The notes: generated by a model not told the origin, from the sequence alone. Positions 42,642 to 52,372 are shown, numbered from the stretch's first letter. The stretch: DNA of 64,000 bases from Polaribacter vadi (GCF_018861005.1 NZ_JAHKQL010000017.1:62001-126000); one strand, 5' to 3'. Translations and numbers: made by a program.

Positions 42642-44006
42642 ATGTTAAACATTTCTAACAACCAATTAAATAAGACTGTAGATTTAAAAAAGTTTAAATC
42701 TGGTAAAAATATTTTTGCTAAAAATTATTACAAGTCTTTTAATAAATTTTTACTTGCAGCAGCAATCTTCGGGTTTATTACCCTCTTTTTACCTTGGACC
42801 CAGAATATTACTGGTAATGGTTTAGTAACTACATTAACACCAGATCAAAGACCACAAACTATTCAATCTCAAATTCCTGGAAGAATAGAACAATGGCTTG
42901 TAAAAGAAGGAGATACTGTAAAAAAAGGTGACGTTATTTTAAGAATATCCGAAGTAAAAAGCGATTATTTTGATAACAAATTAATAGAAAGAACTAATGA
43001 GCAAATTAATGCAAAAACCTCTTCTGTAAATGCTTATCAATTTAAAGTAGAAGCTTTAGACAGACAAATAATTGCTTTAAAAGAAGAACGAAAACTAAAA
43101 CTAGAACAAGCCCAAAACAAATTATTACAATCTAAATTAAAAGTGAAAAGTGATAGTATAGATTTTGAGGCTGCAAAAACAAATATTAAAATTGCTGAAA
43201 GACAATTTACCAGAACTCAAACTTTACAAAACGAAGGTTTAAAAGCTGTAAAAGATGTTGAAGAAAAACGTTTAAAATTACAAGAAACTCAAGCGAAATT
43301 AGTTGGAAAAGAAAACAAATTATTAGCTACAAAAAATGATGTTTTAAACGCTAAAGTTGAAATATCTAGAGTAAAAGCAAGTTATGCAGATAAAATTTCG
43401 AAAGCAGAAAGCAATCGTTTTACAGCACAATCTAGTGGTTATGATGCTAAAGCACAGGTTTCTAAATTAGAAAATAGTAATAGTAATTACAAAGCAAGAA
43501 ATAGTTTATTAAATGTTACTGCTCCTTTTGATGCGATTATTAACAAGGCTTTAAAAGGCGGAATTGGAGGTAACTTTAAAGAAGGTGAAGGTTTAGTGGG
43601 TATTATGCCAATTAAATACGATTTAGCTGTAGAAACTTTTGTAAGACCAATAGATTTACCTCTTTTACATATTGGTGAAGAAGTTCGTGTTCAGTTTGAT
43701 GGTTGGCCAGCAATTGTATTTTCTGGTTGGCCAAATGTTTCTTACGGAACTTATGGAGCAAAAGTAGTTGCCATAGAAAATTTTATAAGCGATAATGGAA
43801 AATATAGAGTGCTTTTAGCACCAGACGAAACAGATCATAACTGGCCAGGTGCAATTAGAGTTGGTTCTGGTGCAAAAACAATTGCTCTTTTAGAAGATGT
43901 ACCAATTTGGTTTGAACTTTGGCGACAATTAAACAGCTTTCCTCCTAATTATTATCAACCTGATACCAATAACAAAGGAAAAACGGACAGCAAAAAGAAA
44001 AAATAA
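42642..44006 (+). CDS. HlyD-family periplasmic adaptor
   Basis: A 454-residue membrane fusion protein. A short cytosolic N-terminus and one membrane helix (about 37-55, FLLAAAIFGFITLFLPW) are followed by a lipoyl-like half (IPGRIEQWLVKEGDTVKKGDVIL), a long alpha-helical hairpin (about 115-285, heptad-rich with many Lys/Gln/Glu) and a second lipoyl half with beta-barrel (LLNVTAPFDAIINKALKGG, LAVETFVRPIDLPLLHIGEEV). It bridges the ABC exporter at the inner membrane and the TolC-like channel. It lies 9 bp after the ABC gene and 28 bp before the channel gene. Confidence 0.93.
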   Translation: MLNISNNQLNKTVDLKKFKSGKNIFAKNYYKSFNKFLLAAAIFGFITLFLPWTQNITGNGLVTTLTPDQRPQTIQSQIPGRIEQWLVKEGDTVKKGDVILRISEVKSDYFDNKLIERTNEQINAKTSSVNAYQFKVEALDRQIIALKEERKLKLEQAQNKLLQSKLKVKSDSIDFEAAKTNIKIAERQFTRTQTLQNEGLKAVKDVEEKRLKLQETQAKLVGKENKLLATKNDVLNAKVEISRVKASYADKISKAESNRFTAQSSGYDAKAQVSKLENSNSNYKARNSLLNVTAPFDAIINKALKGGIGGNFKEGEGLVGIMPIKYDLAVETFVRPIDLPLLHIGEEVRVQFDGWPAIVFSGWPNVSYGTYGAKVVAIENFISDNGKYRVLLAPDETDHNWPGAIRVGSGAKTIALLEDVPIWFELWRQLNSFPPNYYQPDTNNKGKTDSKKKK

Positions 44007-44034
44007 CAGCAATTCATTTTTAGATTTTAAATCG

Positions 44035-45432
44035 ATGAAAAATTACATTTTAACACTGTTTTTATTGATGTTCGCTACATTTTCTGCACAAGAAAAAGTA
44101 ACGTCTGTGATGAGCTTATCAGAATATTTAAGCTATGTAAAAAAATATCACCCAATTGTAAAACAAGCCAATTTAGTAATTAATAATAGCGAAGCTAAAT
44201 TACTGAAAGCAAGAGGTGCTTTTGATCCTAAAATTGAGATTGATTTTAATCAAAAGAAATTTAAAGAAAAAGAATATTATAATAAATTAAATGGCGCTTT
44301 TAAAATACCAACTTATTATGGATTAGAGTTTAAAGCTAACTTTGAAGATAATGAAGGCGAATACCTAAATCCAGAATATACAGTGCCTACAGATGGTTTA
44401 TATGCTGTTGGTGTTTCTGCTTCTTTATTAAACGGTTTGCTAATTAATAAAAGAATGGCAGCTTTAAAACAAGCAAAATTCTATATAAATCAAGCAAAAG
44501 AAGAGCAACAAATATTGGTAAATGAAATTTTATACAATGCAGCTCTCTCCTATTTTAACTGGTTAAAAAACTATAATGATAAATTGGTTTATGATGATTT
44601 TTTAGAAAATGCAAACATCCGTTTTAAGACTACAAAAAGAGCTTTTCAAGAAGGTGAAAAACCTGCTATAGATACTTTAGAAGCTGGCATTAATTTAAAC
44701 AATAGAAAACTAAATTTAGAAAAAGCACGTATTAAATTAGTGAAAGCATCATTAGAATTGTCTAATTTTCTTTGGATAAATGATAATACACCTGTTGAAC
44801 TACAAGACCATATAATTCCTGATGTTTCTACTTTAGATAAAGTGGATACCACTTTTAATATTGCGCTTTTTAACAATGCTAATTTTGATATTAACAATCA
44901 TCCAAAAATTAAATCTTTAGAATTTAAAATACAGAGTTTAAATATTGATAAAAAACTAAAAACAAACAACTTATTACCAAAATTAGATGTTCAGTATAAT
45001 TTTTTAACAGAAACTCCAGAACTATCTAATTCTTTAAATATTAACAATTACAAAGCTGGTCTAAATTTTAAATTACCTATTTTTTTAAGAAAAGAACGTG
45101 GAGATTTAAAACTTGCAAAAACTAAATTGCAAGATGCTAAACTAGAAAATGAAGCCACTAAAATATCCATAAAAAATAAAATAAATGGTTTACAACAAGA
45201 ATTAGAATCTTACATTATCCAAAGTGAATATATTGCCAATATTGTAAGAGATTATGACACTTTGTTAAAAGCAGAAGAACGTAAATTCTTTTTGGGGGAA
45301 AGTTCTTTGTTCTTAGTAAATTACAGAGAATCTAAATTGATAGAAACCAAATTAAAAGCTAATGAATTAGAAAATTCTTTCTTTAAATCGAAAGCTAATT
45401 TGTTTAAAGCAGCAGTAATTTCTATCAATTAA
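44035..45432 (+). CDS. TolC-family outer-membrane channel
   Basis: A 465-residue outer-membrane efflux protein. The signal peptide (MKNYILTLFLLMFATFSAQ) is followed by two repeats of long helices and short strands: KQANLVINNSEAKLLKARGAFDPKI, then ALKQAKFYINQAKEEQQILVNEI and ANIRFKTTKRAFQEGEKPAIDTLEA, and the second repeat with LKLAKTKLQDAKLENEATKI and FFLGESSLFLVNYRES. This is the usual TolC hairpin plan. It is the last gene of the TetR operon and could also serve the MacAB-like system at 55.9-60.2 kb, which has no channel of its own in this window. Confidence 0.93.
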   Translation: MKNYILTLFLLMFATFSAQEKVTSVMSLSEYLSYVKKYHPIVKQANLVINNSEAKLLKARGAFDPKIEIDFNQKKFKEKEYYNKLNGAFKIPTYYGLEFKANFEDNEGEYLNPEYTVPTDGLYAVGVSASLLNGLLINKRMAALKQAKFYINQAKEEQQILVNEILYNAALSYFNWLKNYNDKLVYDDFLENANIRFKTTKRAFQEGEKPAIDTLEAGINLNNRKLNLEKARIKLVKASLELSNFLWINDNTPVELQDHIIPDVSTLDKVDTTFNIALFNNANFDINNHPKIKSLEFKIQSLNIDKKLKTNNLLPKLDVQYNFLTETPELSNSLNINNYKAGLNFKLPIFLRKERGDLKLAKTKLQDAKLENEATKISIKNKINGLQQELESYIIQSEYIANIVRDYDTLLKAEERKFFLGESSLFLVNYRESKLIETKLKANELENSFFKSKANLFKAAVISIN

Positions 45433-45436
45433 GTGC

Positions 45437-45637
45437 TTAATCATCGTCATCCAAAGTAAAAAAATCATTTACAGAAATATTAAAAACAGCCGATAATTTT
45501 AGTGCTAAAACAGTAGATGGCACATACCTGTTTTTTTCAATAGAGTTAATCGTTTGTCTAGAAACACCAATTTTTTTTGCCAAATCATCTTGAGTTAAAT
45601 CTAAAATGGCACGTTGTACTTTTAAAGTATTTTTCAT
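45437..45637 (-). CDS. Small XRE-family HTH regulator
   Basis: A 66-residue single-domain DNA-binding protein: MKNTLKVQRAILDLTQDDLAKKIG, then VSRQTINSIEKNRYVPSTVLALK, a classic five-helix Cro/C1-type HTH. It ends with an acidic tail (TLDDDD). It follows a small membrane protein gene with a 1-bp gap. Such pairs (short XRE plus a multi-pass membrane protein) recur in many bacteria; the membrane partner may tune the regulator. Convergent with the TolC-like gene. Confidence 0.93.
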   Translation of the reverse strand: MKNTLKVQRAILDLTQDDLAKKIGVSRQTINSIEKNRYVPSTVLALKLSAVFNISVNDFFTLDDDD

Positions 45638-45638
45638 A

Positions 45639-46082
45639 TTAACGATTCATTCTTTTTAGTTGCCAAAAGAACATCAATTGTACAATCAACATAAAAAATA
45701 ATACCTGAAAATAATTAAATCCTTTTAGGGTTTCATTTTCATCGAACAATAATCCTACTCCATAATTAATTAAAGGTTGCACCAAAGAATACACAATGGC
45801 TAACAGAAAAGCTAACCTATAAGATTGCGATCTTAAACTATCTATAAATTCATCTTCTTCTTTACTTTTTGATAAAGAAATTATCAATAAACCAACCAAC
45901 AAAAAGGCTTGTAATACTGGTCTTATCCATTCTGAATTGTCTATAAACTTTCTACCAAGCATTAAAATAAAAGCAGAAATTGCAATTATTAATCCGATTT
46001 TTTTATACTGATAACCCAATTGAAACTTGTTCATTTTCTCTAACTGACTTCGTTCTCTTTCACAAATTGACTGTTTAGACAT
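45639..46082 (-). CDS. Four-helix membrane protein paired with XRE regulator
   Basis: A 147-residue membrane protein from the ATG at 46082 (MSKQSICERERSQLEKMNKFQ); an in-frame ATG at 46106 would add eight residues. A soluble charged N-terminus is followed by four hydrophobic segments (IGLIIAISAFILMLG, VLQAFLLVGLLIISL, LAFLLAIVYSLVQPLIN, FQVLFFMLIVQLMFFW), with KSKEEDEFIDSLRS between helices 2 and 3. I recognise no named family. It is co-transcribed with the XRE gene from a good promoter at 46125-46156. Confidence 0.8.
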   Translation of the reverse strand: MSKQSICERERSQLEKMNKFQLGYQYKKIGLIIAISAFILMLGRKFIDNSEWIRPVLQAFLLVGLLIISLSKSKEEDEFIDSLRSQSYRLAFLLAIVYSLVQPLINYGVGLLFDENETLKGFNYFQVLFFMLIVQLMFFWQLKRMNR

Positions 46083-46124
46083 CTTATTTATTTTACAAAT
46101 TGACAAATTTATTTATTATAATGA

Positions 46125-46156
46125 CAAATATACTTTACATTTTAAAATTACACAAA
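46125..46156 (-). promoter_or_regulatory. Bacteroidetes-type promoter of the membrane protein / XRE pair
   Basis: On the minus strand TTTG (46153-46156), a 20-bp spacer and TATATTTG (46125-46132) fit -33/-7. A second TAnnTTTG (TAAATTTG, 46104-46111) lies just downstream. Confidence 0.7.
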
Positions 46157-46201
46157 TATTTTTATTACATTTATAACATCAACTAACCAAACTTTTAAAT
46201 T

Positions 46202-46633
46202 ATGGCAACAACTACAAAACCTTCTAAATCTTTCTGGATAATTACTGTTTTAGCACTTATCTGGAATGCAATGGGTGTGCTTGTGTATTTAGGACAAGCT
46301 TTTATGACTGATGATATGAAAGCGTTAATTCCTGCAGATCAATTAAAATTAATAGAAAATACTCCTTCTTGGGTAACAGCTGCTTTTGCTATTGCTGTTT
46401 GGTTTGGTTTACTAGGGTGTATTTTACTTTTAGTACGCAAAAAAACAGCACATAAAGTATTAATCATTTCTTTATTAGGTGTATTAGTACAAACAGCTTA
46501 TTCATTTTTTATGACAAATGCTTTAGAAGTTTATGGTAATACAGGTTTAATTCAGCCAATTATTACTATTTTAATTAGCTTTTACTTAGTATTTTTTGCT
46601 AAAAAAGCAGAAAATTCCGGAATTTTAGCATAG
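46202..46633 (+). CDS. Small four-helix membrane protein, unknown function
   Basis: A 143-residue protein with four hydrophobic helices (FWIITVLALIWNAMGVLVYLG, AAFAIAVWFGLLGCILLLV, VLIISLLGVLVQTAYSFFM, IQPIITILISFYLVFFA) and short loops. A polar N-terminus (MATTTKPSKS) precedes helix 1. Similar small proteins in Flavobacteriia are sometimes labelled 'sugar transporter' in databases, as I recall, but nothing here supports transport. Divergent from the XRE pair, convergent with the MaoC gene. Confidence 0.8.
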   Translation: MATTTKPSKSFWIITVLALIWNAMGVLVYLGQAFMTDDMKALIPADQLKLIENTPSWVTAAFAIAVWFGLLGCILLLVRKKTAHKVLIISLLGVLVQTAYSFFMTNALEVYGNTGLIQPIITILISFYLVFFAKKAENSGILA

Positions 46634-46649
46634 CAACAAACAAATTTAT

Positions 46650-47114
46650 TTATTCGAATAAAGCCACCAAAAATTCAGCAACACAAGCTGGTTTTTGTTG
46701 GTTTTTTATTTCTATAGTACAAGAAAAAGTTATTTTAATTCCGTTGTTTTTTAAATCTTCTATATCTTTAATTGAAGAATGCATTCTTAACTGACTATTT
46801 ACAGGAACAGGATTTGGAAAACGGACTTTATTTAAACCATAATTTAAGCCCATTTTTACAGATTTAATTACAAAAGTTTCTTCTAACATTCTAGAAATCA
46901 TAGCTACAGACATAAAACCATGAGCTACAGTACTTTTAAAAGGACTCTCTTTCTCTGCCCTTTTTTCATCAATATGAATCCATTGTTTATCTAAAGTTGC
47001 ATTTGCAAAATCATTAATCATGGTTTGAGAAATTGTATACCAATTTCCAACAGGCAACTCCTTACCTATCATCATTTTAAAATTTTTAAAATTAGTAAAT
47101 TCTAATGGCTTCAT
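46650..47114 (-). CDS. MaoC-family hydratase
   Basis: A 154-residue hotdog-fold protein of the (R)-specific enoyl-CoA hydratase group. The hydratase motif lies around residues 30-70: MINDFANATLDKQWIHIDEKRA, then SPFKSTVAHGFMSVAMISRML, with the catalytic Asp and His pair (D...H in the first segment, AHGF in the second). It ends with the usual NGIKITFSCTIEIKNQQKPACVAEFL. It probably acts on acyl-CoA in lipid metabolism. It stands alone and diverges from the tricorn protease gene. Confidence 0.92.
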   Translation of the reverse strand: MKPLEFTNFKNFKMMIGKELPVGNWYTISQTMINDFANATLDKQWIHIDEKRAEKESPFKSTVAHGFMSVAMISRMLEETFVIKSVKMGLNYGLNKVRFPNPVPVNSQLRMHSSIKDIEDLKNNGIKITFSCTIEIKNQQKPACVAEFLVALFE

Positions 47115-47187
47115 ATTAGTTTTTTTTTAACTTTTTTATCATTATAATGCTATTTCAATTAATTAAATTAGACAAATTTTTTCAACT

Positions 47188-50100
47188 ATGAGACCAATCC
47201 TACTTTTTCTTACATTTTTATCAATTTCAATTTACGGCCAAGACAATCCCAAATGGATGAGACATTCCTCAATTTCTCCAGATGGAACTCAAATAGCTTT
47301 CACTTACAAAGGCGATTTGTATAAAGTGAATGCTAATGGAGGAACTGCAAAACAACTTACTTATCATAATGCGCACGATTACAAAGCAATTTGGAGCAAG
47401 GACGGTTCTAAAATAGCTTTTGCATCCAATAGATATGGTAATTTTGATATTTATGTAATGAATGCTGATGGTGGAACTGCAACAAGATTAACTTTCCATT
47501 CTAATGATGAAATTCCGTTTTCTTTTTCTTCGGATGATAAAAATATAGTTTTTGGAGCTTTAAGACAAGATGATGTAAATCATAGACAATATCCACATCG
47601 TTCACAATCTGAATTGTATAGTGTTCCTGTAAATTCTGGAAGAGTGTCTCAAATATTTACAATTCCTGCAGAATATATACAGTATTCTAAAGATGGAAAA
47701 ACAATGTTATATCACGATAAAAAAGGAGGCGAAAATGAATGGAGAAAACATCATACATCTTCTATAACTAGAGACATTTGGCTGTATGATGCAAAAACAA
47801 ACAGTCATAAAATGATAACTTCTAACAAAGCAGAAGACAGACATCCATTTTTTACTACTGATGAAAAAAGCATGTATTATTTAAGTGAAAGAAGTGGTTC
47901 TTTTAATATTCATAAAATGAATTTAGCATCTAAATCTGATGAAAAACTAACCAACTTTAGTTTACATCCTGTTCGTTTTTTGAGTGTAGCAAATGGAGTA
48001 ATTTCTTTTGGTTATGATGGAGAGTTGTATACCATGGAAGAAGGTACATCACCAGAAAAAGTAGACGTAAAAATTATTACTCAAGATAAAGAAAATACAG
48101 AAAAATTTGTTTCTGTAAATGGCGGAATTCAAGAAATGTCAGTTTCGCCAAATGGTAAAGAAATTGCATTTATTGCCAGAGGTGAAGTTTTTGTAACTTC
48201 TGTAGACAAATCTTTTACTAAAAGATTAACAAATACTCCCGAAAACGAACGTTTTGTTTCATGGGGACCAAAAGGAACATCAGTAATTTACAGTAGCGAA
48301 AGAAATGGAAAATGGAGTGTTTTTAAATCTGAAAAAATCAGAAAAGAAGAGCCTTTTTTCTACGCTGCAACTTTAGTAAAAGAATCTTCTTTAATAGAAA
48401 ACAAGCTAGATAATTACTTGGCAGAATATTCACCAGATGGAAAAAAAATAGCTTTTATAGAAGGCAGAAGAACACTTAAAATAGTAGATATTGCTTCTAA
48501 AAAAGAAACTACACTTTTAACTCCAAAAGACTTATTTCATATGAGAGATGGAGATAAATACTTTACTTGGAGTCCAGATAGTAAATGGTTATTGGTAGAT
48601 TGGAGCAAAACTTTAAGCAATAGTGAAGTACTTTTAATGGCTGCTGATGGCTCTAAAAGAATCAATTTAAATGAAAGTGGTTATTATGATTATTATCCTA
48701 AATGGGTAAATGGAGGGAAACAAATGTTATGGTTTAGTAATAGAAACGGATTAAAATCTTATGCAACTAGTGGTCGTTCTCAATCTGACGTTTATAGTAT
48801 GTTTTTTACACAAGATGCTTGGGATGAATTTAATTTAAGTGATGAGGATTACAAATTAATGCAAGCCATTAAAGAAGTAGAGAAAAAGAAAAAAGAAGAA
48901 GAAAAGAAAGATAAAAAAGACGACAAAAAATCGAAGAAAAAAGATAGCAAATCAAAAGACGATAAAAAAGAAGACAAAACAAAAACACTTGAGTTTGATT
49001 GGGCAAATATGAAAGATCGAACCAAAAGATTAACGATTCACTCTTCTAGTTTGGGTGATGCTGTGCTGTCTAAAAAAGGTGATTTTTTATATTATTTAGC
49101 AAGTTTTGAAGGGAAATCAAATCTTTGGAGCACTAATTTAAGAACCAAAGAAACAAAAATGTTAATGCCTTTAAACACACGTTCTGGAAGTTTACTATGG
49201 GATAAAGAAATGAAAAACCTTTATTTACTAAGTAGTGGAAGAATCACAAAATTAAATCCTGCAAGTAAAAAACGAGAAGGTGTTTCTATAAAAGGTGAAA
49301 TTTTATTAGATGAATATGCAGAAAGAAAAGCTATGTTCGATCATGTTTGGATACGTACCAATGCTATTTTTTATCACCCAGATTTTCACGGAATTAATTG
49401 GGCTAAAATGAAAGAAGAATATCAAAAATATTTACCACATATTTCTAATGGTTACGAATTTTCTGAAATGTTATCAGAAATGTTAGGAGAATTAAACGTT
49501 TCTCATGCAGGGGCAGGTTACAGTGGCAGCAACGTTTCTAACGCAGATGCAACAGCATCTTTAGGTATTTTTATGGATTACGATTTTAAAGAAGGTGGAA
49601 TTTTAATTGATGAAATAATTTCTGGAGGACCTTTAGACAAAGCCAAATTTAAAATTGAAAAAGGAAATATCATCAAAAAAATAAACGGAATAACAATTGC
49701 AGATAACGAAGATTTAGCAAAATACCTGAATAGAAAATCAGGAAAATTTATGTTATTAGAAGTTTTAGATCCAAAGACAAAGAAAACTCAAACGATTACT
49801 GTTAAGCCAATTTCGTTAGGTGCAGAAAGTAGGTTATTGTACAATAGATGGGTGAAAATCAATGAAAAAGAAGTAGAAAAAGAAAGCAAAGGTCAATTAG
49901 GTTATGTCCATATTCCTGGTATGAGTGATGGCCCATATAGAAGTATTTATCAAGATATGATGGGTAAATATGCTGATAAAAAAGGAGTAATTATAGATAC
50001 TCGTTTTAATGGTGGTGGAGATTTAGTTGCAGATTTAGCAATGTTTTTTACTGGTGTTCCTTTTATAACTTATGCAACAGAAGCTAAAGTTGTGGGTGGT

Positions 50101-50442
50101 GAACCTACTTCTAGATGGACAAAACCAACACTATCTATTTTTAATGAAAGTATGTATTCTGATGGGCATTGTTATGCTTCTGGATATACTGATTTAAAAA
50201 TAGGAAAGACAGTTGGTATGCCAGTTCCAGGAACTTGTAGTTTTGCTGGTTGGGAAGGTTTACAAAATGGTGGTTATTGGGGTGTTGTACCTGTAAGTGC
50301 TAAAAATAAAGCTGGTGAATGGATGGAAAACAACCAAACTGAACCTACTATTAAAGTTAAAAATATGCCTGGTAAAGTTGATAATGGAATTGATGAACAG
50401 CTGATTCGTTCTATTCAAGAGCTCTTAAAAGATGTGAAATAA
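47188..50442 (+). CDS. Tricorn protease homologue (S41 family), secreted
   Basis: A 1084-residue protease. The signal peptide (MRPILLFLTFLSISIYG) is followed by two beta-propeller regions made of PD40-like repeats (for example WSKDGSKIAFASNRYGNFDIY, FSFSSDDKNIVFGALR, YSPDGKKIAFIEGRR). Then comes a Lys/Asp/Glu-only linker at about 565-603, a PDZ domain (about 795-875, GILIDEIISGGPLDKAKF) and the S41 core (about 885-1084). The Tricorn catalytic tetrad is intact by comparison with the Thermoplasma enzyme: Ser772-His773 in NVSHAG, Ser991-Asp992 in YSDGH, Glu1052 in QTEPTI. The signal peptide means it works in the periplasm, unlike the archaeal cytosolic enzyme. Confidence 0.94.
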   Translation: MRPILLFLTFLSISIYGQDNPKWMRHSSISPDGTQIAFTYKGDLYKVNANGGTAKQLTYHNAHDYKAIWSKDGSKIAFASNRYGNFDIYVMNADGGTATRLTFHSNDEIPFSFSSDDKNIVFGALRQDDVNHRQYPHRSQSELYSVPVNSGRVSQIFTIPAEYIQYSKDGKTMLYHDKKGGENEWRKHHTSSITRDIWLYDAKTNSHKMITSNKAEDRHPFFTTDEKSMYYLSERSGSFNIHKMNLASKSDEKLTNFSLHPVRFLSVANGVISFGYDGELYTMEEGTSPEKVDVKIITQDKENTEKFVSVNGGIQEMSVSPNGKEIAFIARGEVFVTSVDKSFTKRLTNTPENERFVSWGPKGTSVIYSSERNGKWSVFKSEKIRKEEPFFYAATLVKESSLIENKLDNYLAEYSPDGKKIAFIEGRRTLKIVDIASKKETTLLTPKDLFHMRDGDKYFTWSPDSKWLLVDWSKTLSNSEVLLMAADGSKRINLNESGYYDYYPKWVNGGKQMLWFSNRNGLKSYATSGRSQSDVYSMFFTQDAWDEFNLSDEDYKLMQAIKEVEKKKKEEEKKDKKDDKKSKKKDSKSKDDKKEDKTKTLEFDWANMKDRTKRLTIHSSSLGDAVLSKKGDFLYYLASFEGKSNLWSTNLRTKETKMLMPLNTRSGSLLWDKEMKNLYLLSSGRITKLNPASKKREGVSIKGEILLDEYAERKAMFDHVWIRTNAIFYHPDFHGINWAKMKEEYQKYLPHISNGYEFSEMLSEMLGELNVSHAGAGYSGSNVSNADATASLGIFMDYDFKEGGILIDEIISGGPLDKAKFKIEKGNIIKKINGITIADNEDLAKYLNRKSGKFMLLEVLDPKTKKTQTITVKPISLGAESRLLYNRWVKINEKEVEKESKGQLGYVHIPGMSDGPYRSIYQDMMGKYADKKGVIIDTRFNGGGDLVADLAMFFTGVPFITYATEAKVVGGEPTSRWTKPTLSIFNESMYSDGHCYASGYTDLKIGKTVGMPVPGTCSFAGWEGLQNGGYWGVVPVSAKNKAGEWMENNQTEPTIKVKNMPGKVDNGIDEQLIRSIQELLKDVK

Positions 50443-50460
50443 ATTTATAGATTTACATAA

Positions 50461-50494
50461 AAAAAAAGCGAAACTTTACAGTTTCGCTTTTTTA
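50461..50494. terminator. Bidirectional terminator between tricorn protease and TRIC channel genes
   Basis: Stem AAAAAGCGAAACT / AGTTTCGCTTTTT with a 4-base loop and A/T runs at both sides; convergent genes end at 50442 and 50495. Confidence 0.92.
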
Positions 50495-51115
50495 TTATTT
50501 TACAAATAAATCATCTTTAATTTTGGGCAATTCTAAATGAAATTTTACCGCAATTAATCTAATAATTACAATTATAGAAGCTGATATGATAAAAACAATA
50601 TTTTCAGAAAGTTCAAAATAAGAAAGGCTTAAATAAAAAACTCCACCAATTAAACAAGCAGAAGCATAAATTTCCTTTTCAAAAATTAACGGAACTTTGT
50701 TTGTTAAAACATCTCTTAAAACGCCACCAAAAACTGCAGAAATCATCCCCATAATTATGGCAATAATTGGATGTAAATTAAAACTTAACCCTTTTTGCAA
50801 ACCTAATAAGGTAAAAACGCTTAAACCAATAGTATCAAACAAAAAAAGAGTTTTACTTAAAAATGCAATTTTTCTTTTAAATAGAAAAGTTAAAACAACA
50901 GCAGTTAAAATTGTCCATAAATAATTTAAATCGCCAATCCAATTTATAGGATGTGCATCAATTAAAACATCACGCAACATTCCTCCTCCAACAGCAGTTA
51001 CAAAGGCAATAATAATCACGCCAAATAAATCGAACTTTTTATTAGAAGCTACCAAAGCTCCACTAATTGCAAATGCAAAAGTTCCTAATATGTCTAAAAC
51101 ATAAATTAGTTCCAT
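50495..51115 (-). CDS. Trimeric intracellular cation (TRIC) channel family protein
   Basis: A 206-residue protein with seven membrane helices. It contains two copies of a three-helix unit, each with the Gly-rich signature followed by Arg-Asp: FVTAVGGGMLRDVLIDAHPI and ISAVFGGVLRDVLTNKVPL. This is the UPF0126/TRIC family (YadS/YicG-like), shown in some members to be K+-permeable trimers; bacterial function is open. Its ATG follows the DEAD-box helicase stop directly (TAAATG), so the two are co-transcribed. Confidence 0.93.
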   Translation of the reverse strand: MELIYVLDILGTFAFAISGALVASNKKFDLFGVIIIAFVTAVGGGMLRDVLIDAHPINWIGDLNYLWTILTAVVLTFLFKRKIAFLSKTLFLFDTIGLSVFTLLGLQKGLSFNLHPIIAIIMGMISAVFGGVLRDVLTNKVPLIFEKEIYASACLIGGVFYLSLSYFELSENIVFIISASIIVIIRLIAVKFHLELPKIKDDLFVK

Positions 51116-52237
51116 TTACACAGTAACTTCCGTAAACTTTATGTTTAATTCTTTCTGAAGTTGGTGTACTCTTTCTAATTCATAAGGCAAAACTAAAGCT
51201 AAAGAAACACCCGTTTTTCCTGCTCTTGCAGTTCTTCCAGATCTATGTGTATAATAATCTGTTTGCTCTGGTAATTGATGATGAATTACAAACTCTAACT
51301 CTTTTACATCAATTCCACGTGCAGAAACATCCGTAGAAATTAAATATTGTAAACTTTCATTTTTAAAAGCACGCATTACTTTATCACGTTCTTTTTGTTG
51401 CATATCTCCTTCTAATGCTGCTGCAGAAAAACCTTCTTCTATTAATTGTTTGGCTAAATTTTGAGCACCAGCTTTAGTTCTACAGAAAATAATACCTCTT
51501 TGAGCCTCTCTTTTTTCTAGAAAAGTAATTATTAAATCTGTTTTTTCTTTAATGGTAGTTTTTACAAAGTGATGTCTAATGTTTTCATTTACCAAAGATT
51601 TAGGGTTTATCTCTACTCTTGGTGCATTTCCATCCATATAAGTTTTAATAATCTTCTTAATTTCTTCTGGCATAGTAGCAGAAAATAACCAAGTTTTTCT
51701 ATCTAACTTTGTTGTAAATTTTAGGATTCTATTTAAATCTTGCTTAAAACCCATACTTAACATTTCATCAGCTTCGTCTAAAATCACTGTTTTTACGTGG
51801 CTAATGTCTATTGCTCCTCTTTCAATCAAATCTATTAATCTACCAGGAGTTGCAACTACAATATGCGTTGTTCTTTTTAAATTATTCATTTGTCTGTCAA
51901 TCTTTTCGCCACCAAAAACGGCTTCTAAAAAGATACGTTCATCAACGTATTTTGTAAACTTGAATAATTGTTTTTTTATCTGCTGTACTAATTCTCTTGT
52001 AGGCGATAAAATTAAGGCTTGAATATGCTCTGAACTAGCATCAATTTGATGTAAAACAGGCAAACCAAAAGCCGCAGTTTTCCCTGTTCCTGTTTGAGCT
52101 AAACCAATAAAATCTGTAGTTGATTTTAATAAAATTGGTATTGTTTTTTCTTGGATTTCAGTTGGCTTAGAAATCCCTATTTCTTTTATTGATTTTATAT
52201 AATCTTTACGAATTCCGAGTGCAGAAAATGTTGACAT
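51116..52237 (-). CDS. DEAD-box RNA helicase, short form
   Basis: ATP-dependent RNA helicase, 373 residues, only the two RecA domains without the usual C-terminal basic tail. Q motif GISKPTEIQEKTIP, Walker A AQTGTGKTAA, Ia SPTRELVQQ, Ib TPGRLIDL, DEAD in ILDEADEML, SAT in LFSATMP, IV IIFCRTKAGA, V STDVSARGIDV and VI HRSGRTARAGK. Likely a ribosome-assembly or mRNA-turnover helicase of the RhlE/CsdA group. It shares an operon with the TRIC gene. Confidence 0.96.
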   Translation of the reverse strand: MSTFSALGIRKDYIKSIKEIGISKPTEIQEKTIPILLKSTTDFIGLAQTGTGKTAAFGLPVLHQIDASSEHIQALILSPTRELVQQIKKQLFKFTKYVDERIFLEAVFGGEKIDRQMNNLKRTTHIVVATPGRLIDLIERGAIDISHVKTVILDEADEMLSMGFKQDLNRILKFTTKLDRKTWLFSATMPEEIKKIIKTYMDGNAPRVEINPKSLVNENIRHHFVKTTIKEKTDLIITFLEKREAQRGIIFCRTKAGAQNLAKQLIEEGFSAAALEGDMQQKERDKVMRAFKNESLQYLISTDVSARGIDVKELEFVIHHQLPEQTDYYTHRSGRTARAGKTGVSLALVLPYELERVHQLQKELNIKFTEVTV

Positions 52238-52254
52238 TGTTTCTTAATTTTGTG

Positions 52255-52262
52255 CAAAGATA
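52255..52262 (-). promoter_or_regulatory. -7 promoter element (TATCTTTG) of the helicase-TRIC operon
   Basis: TATCTTTG followed by CA on the minus strand, 17 bp before the helicase ATG; matches TAnnTTTG. Confidence 0.6.
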
Positions 52263-52372
52263 CTTTTATTAATGTGTAATGAAACAAATTACATAAATTG
52301 CTCTAAAAAATAGTCAAAATGAACTTTAGTTTTAGAGAGGTTTTATTGTAAAAATTTTTAAATTATAATAAT

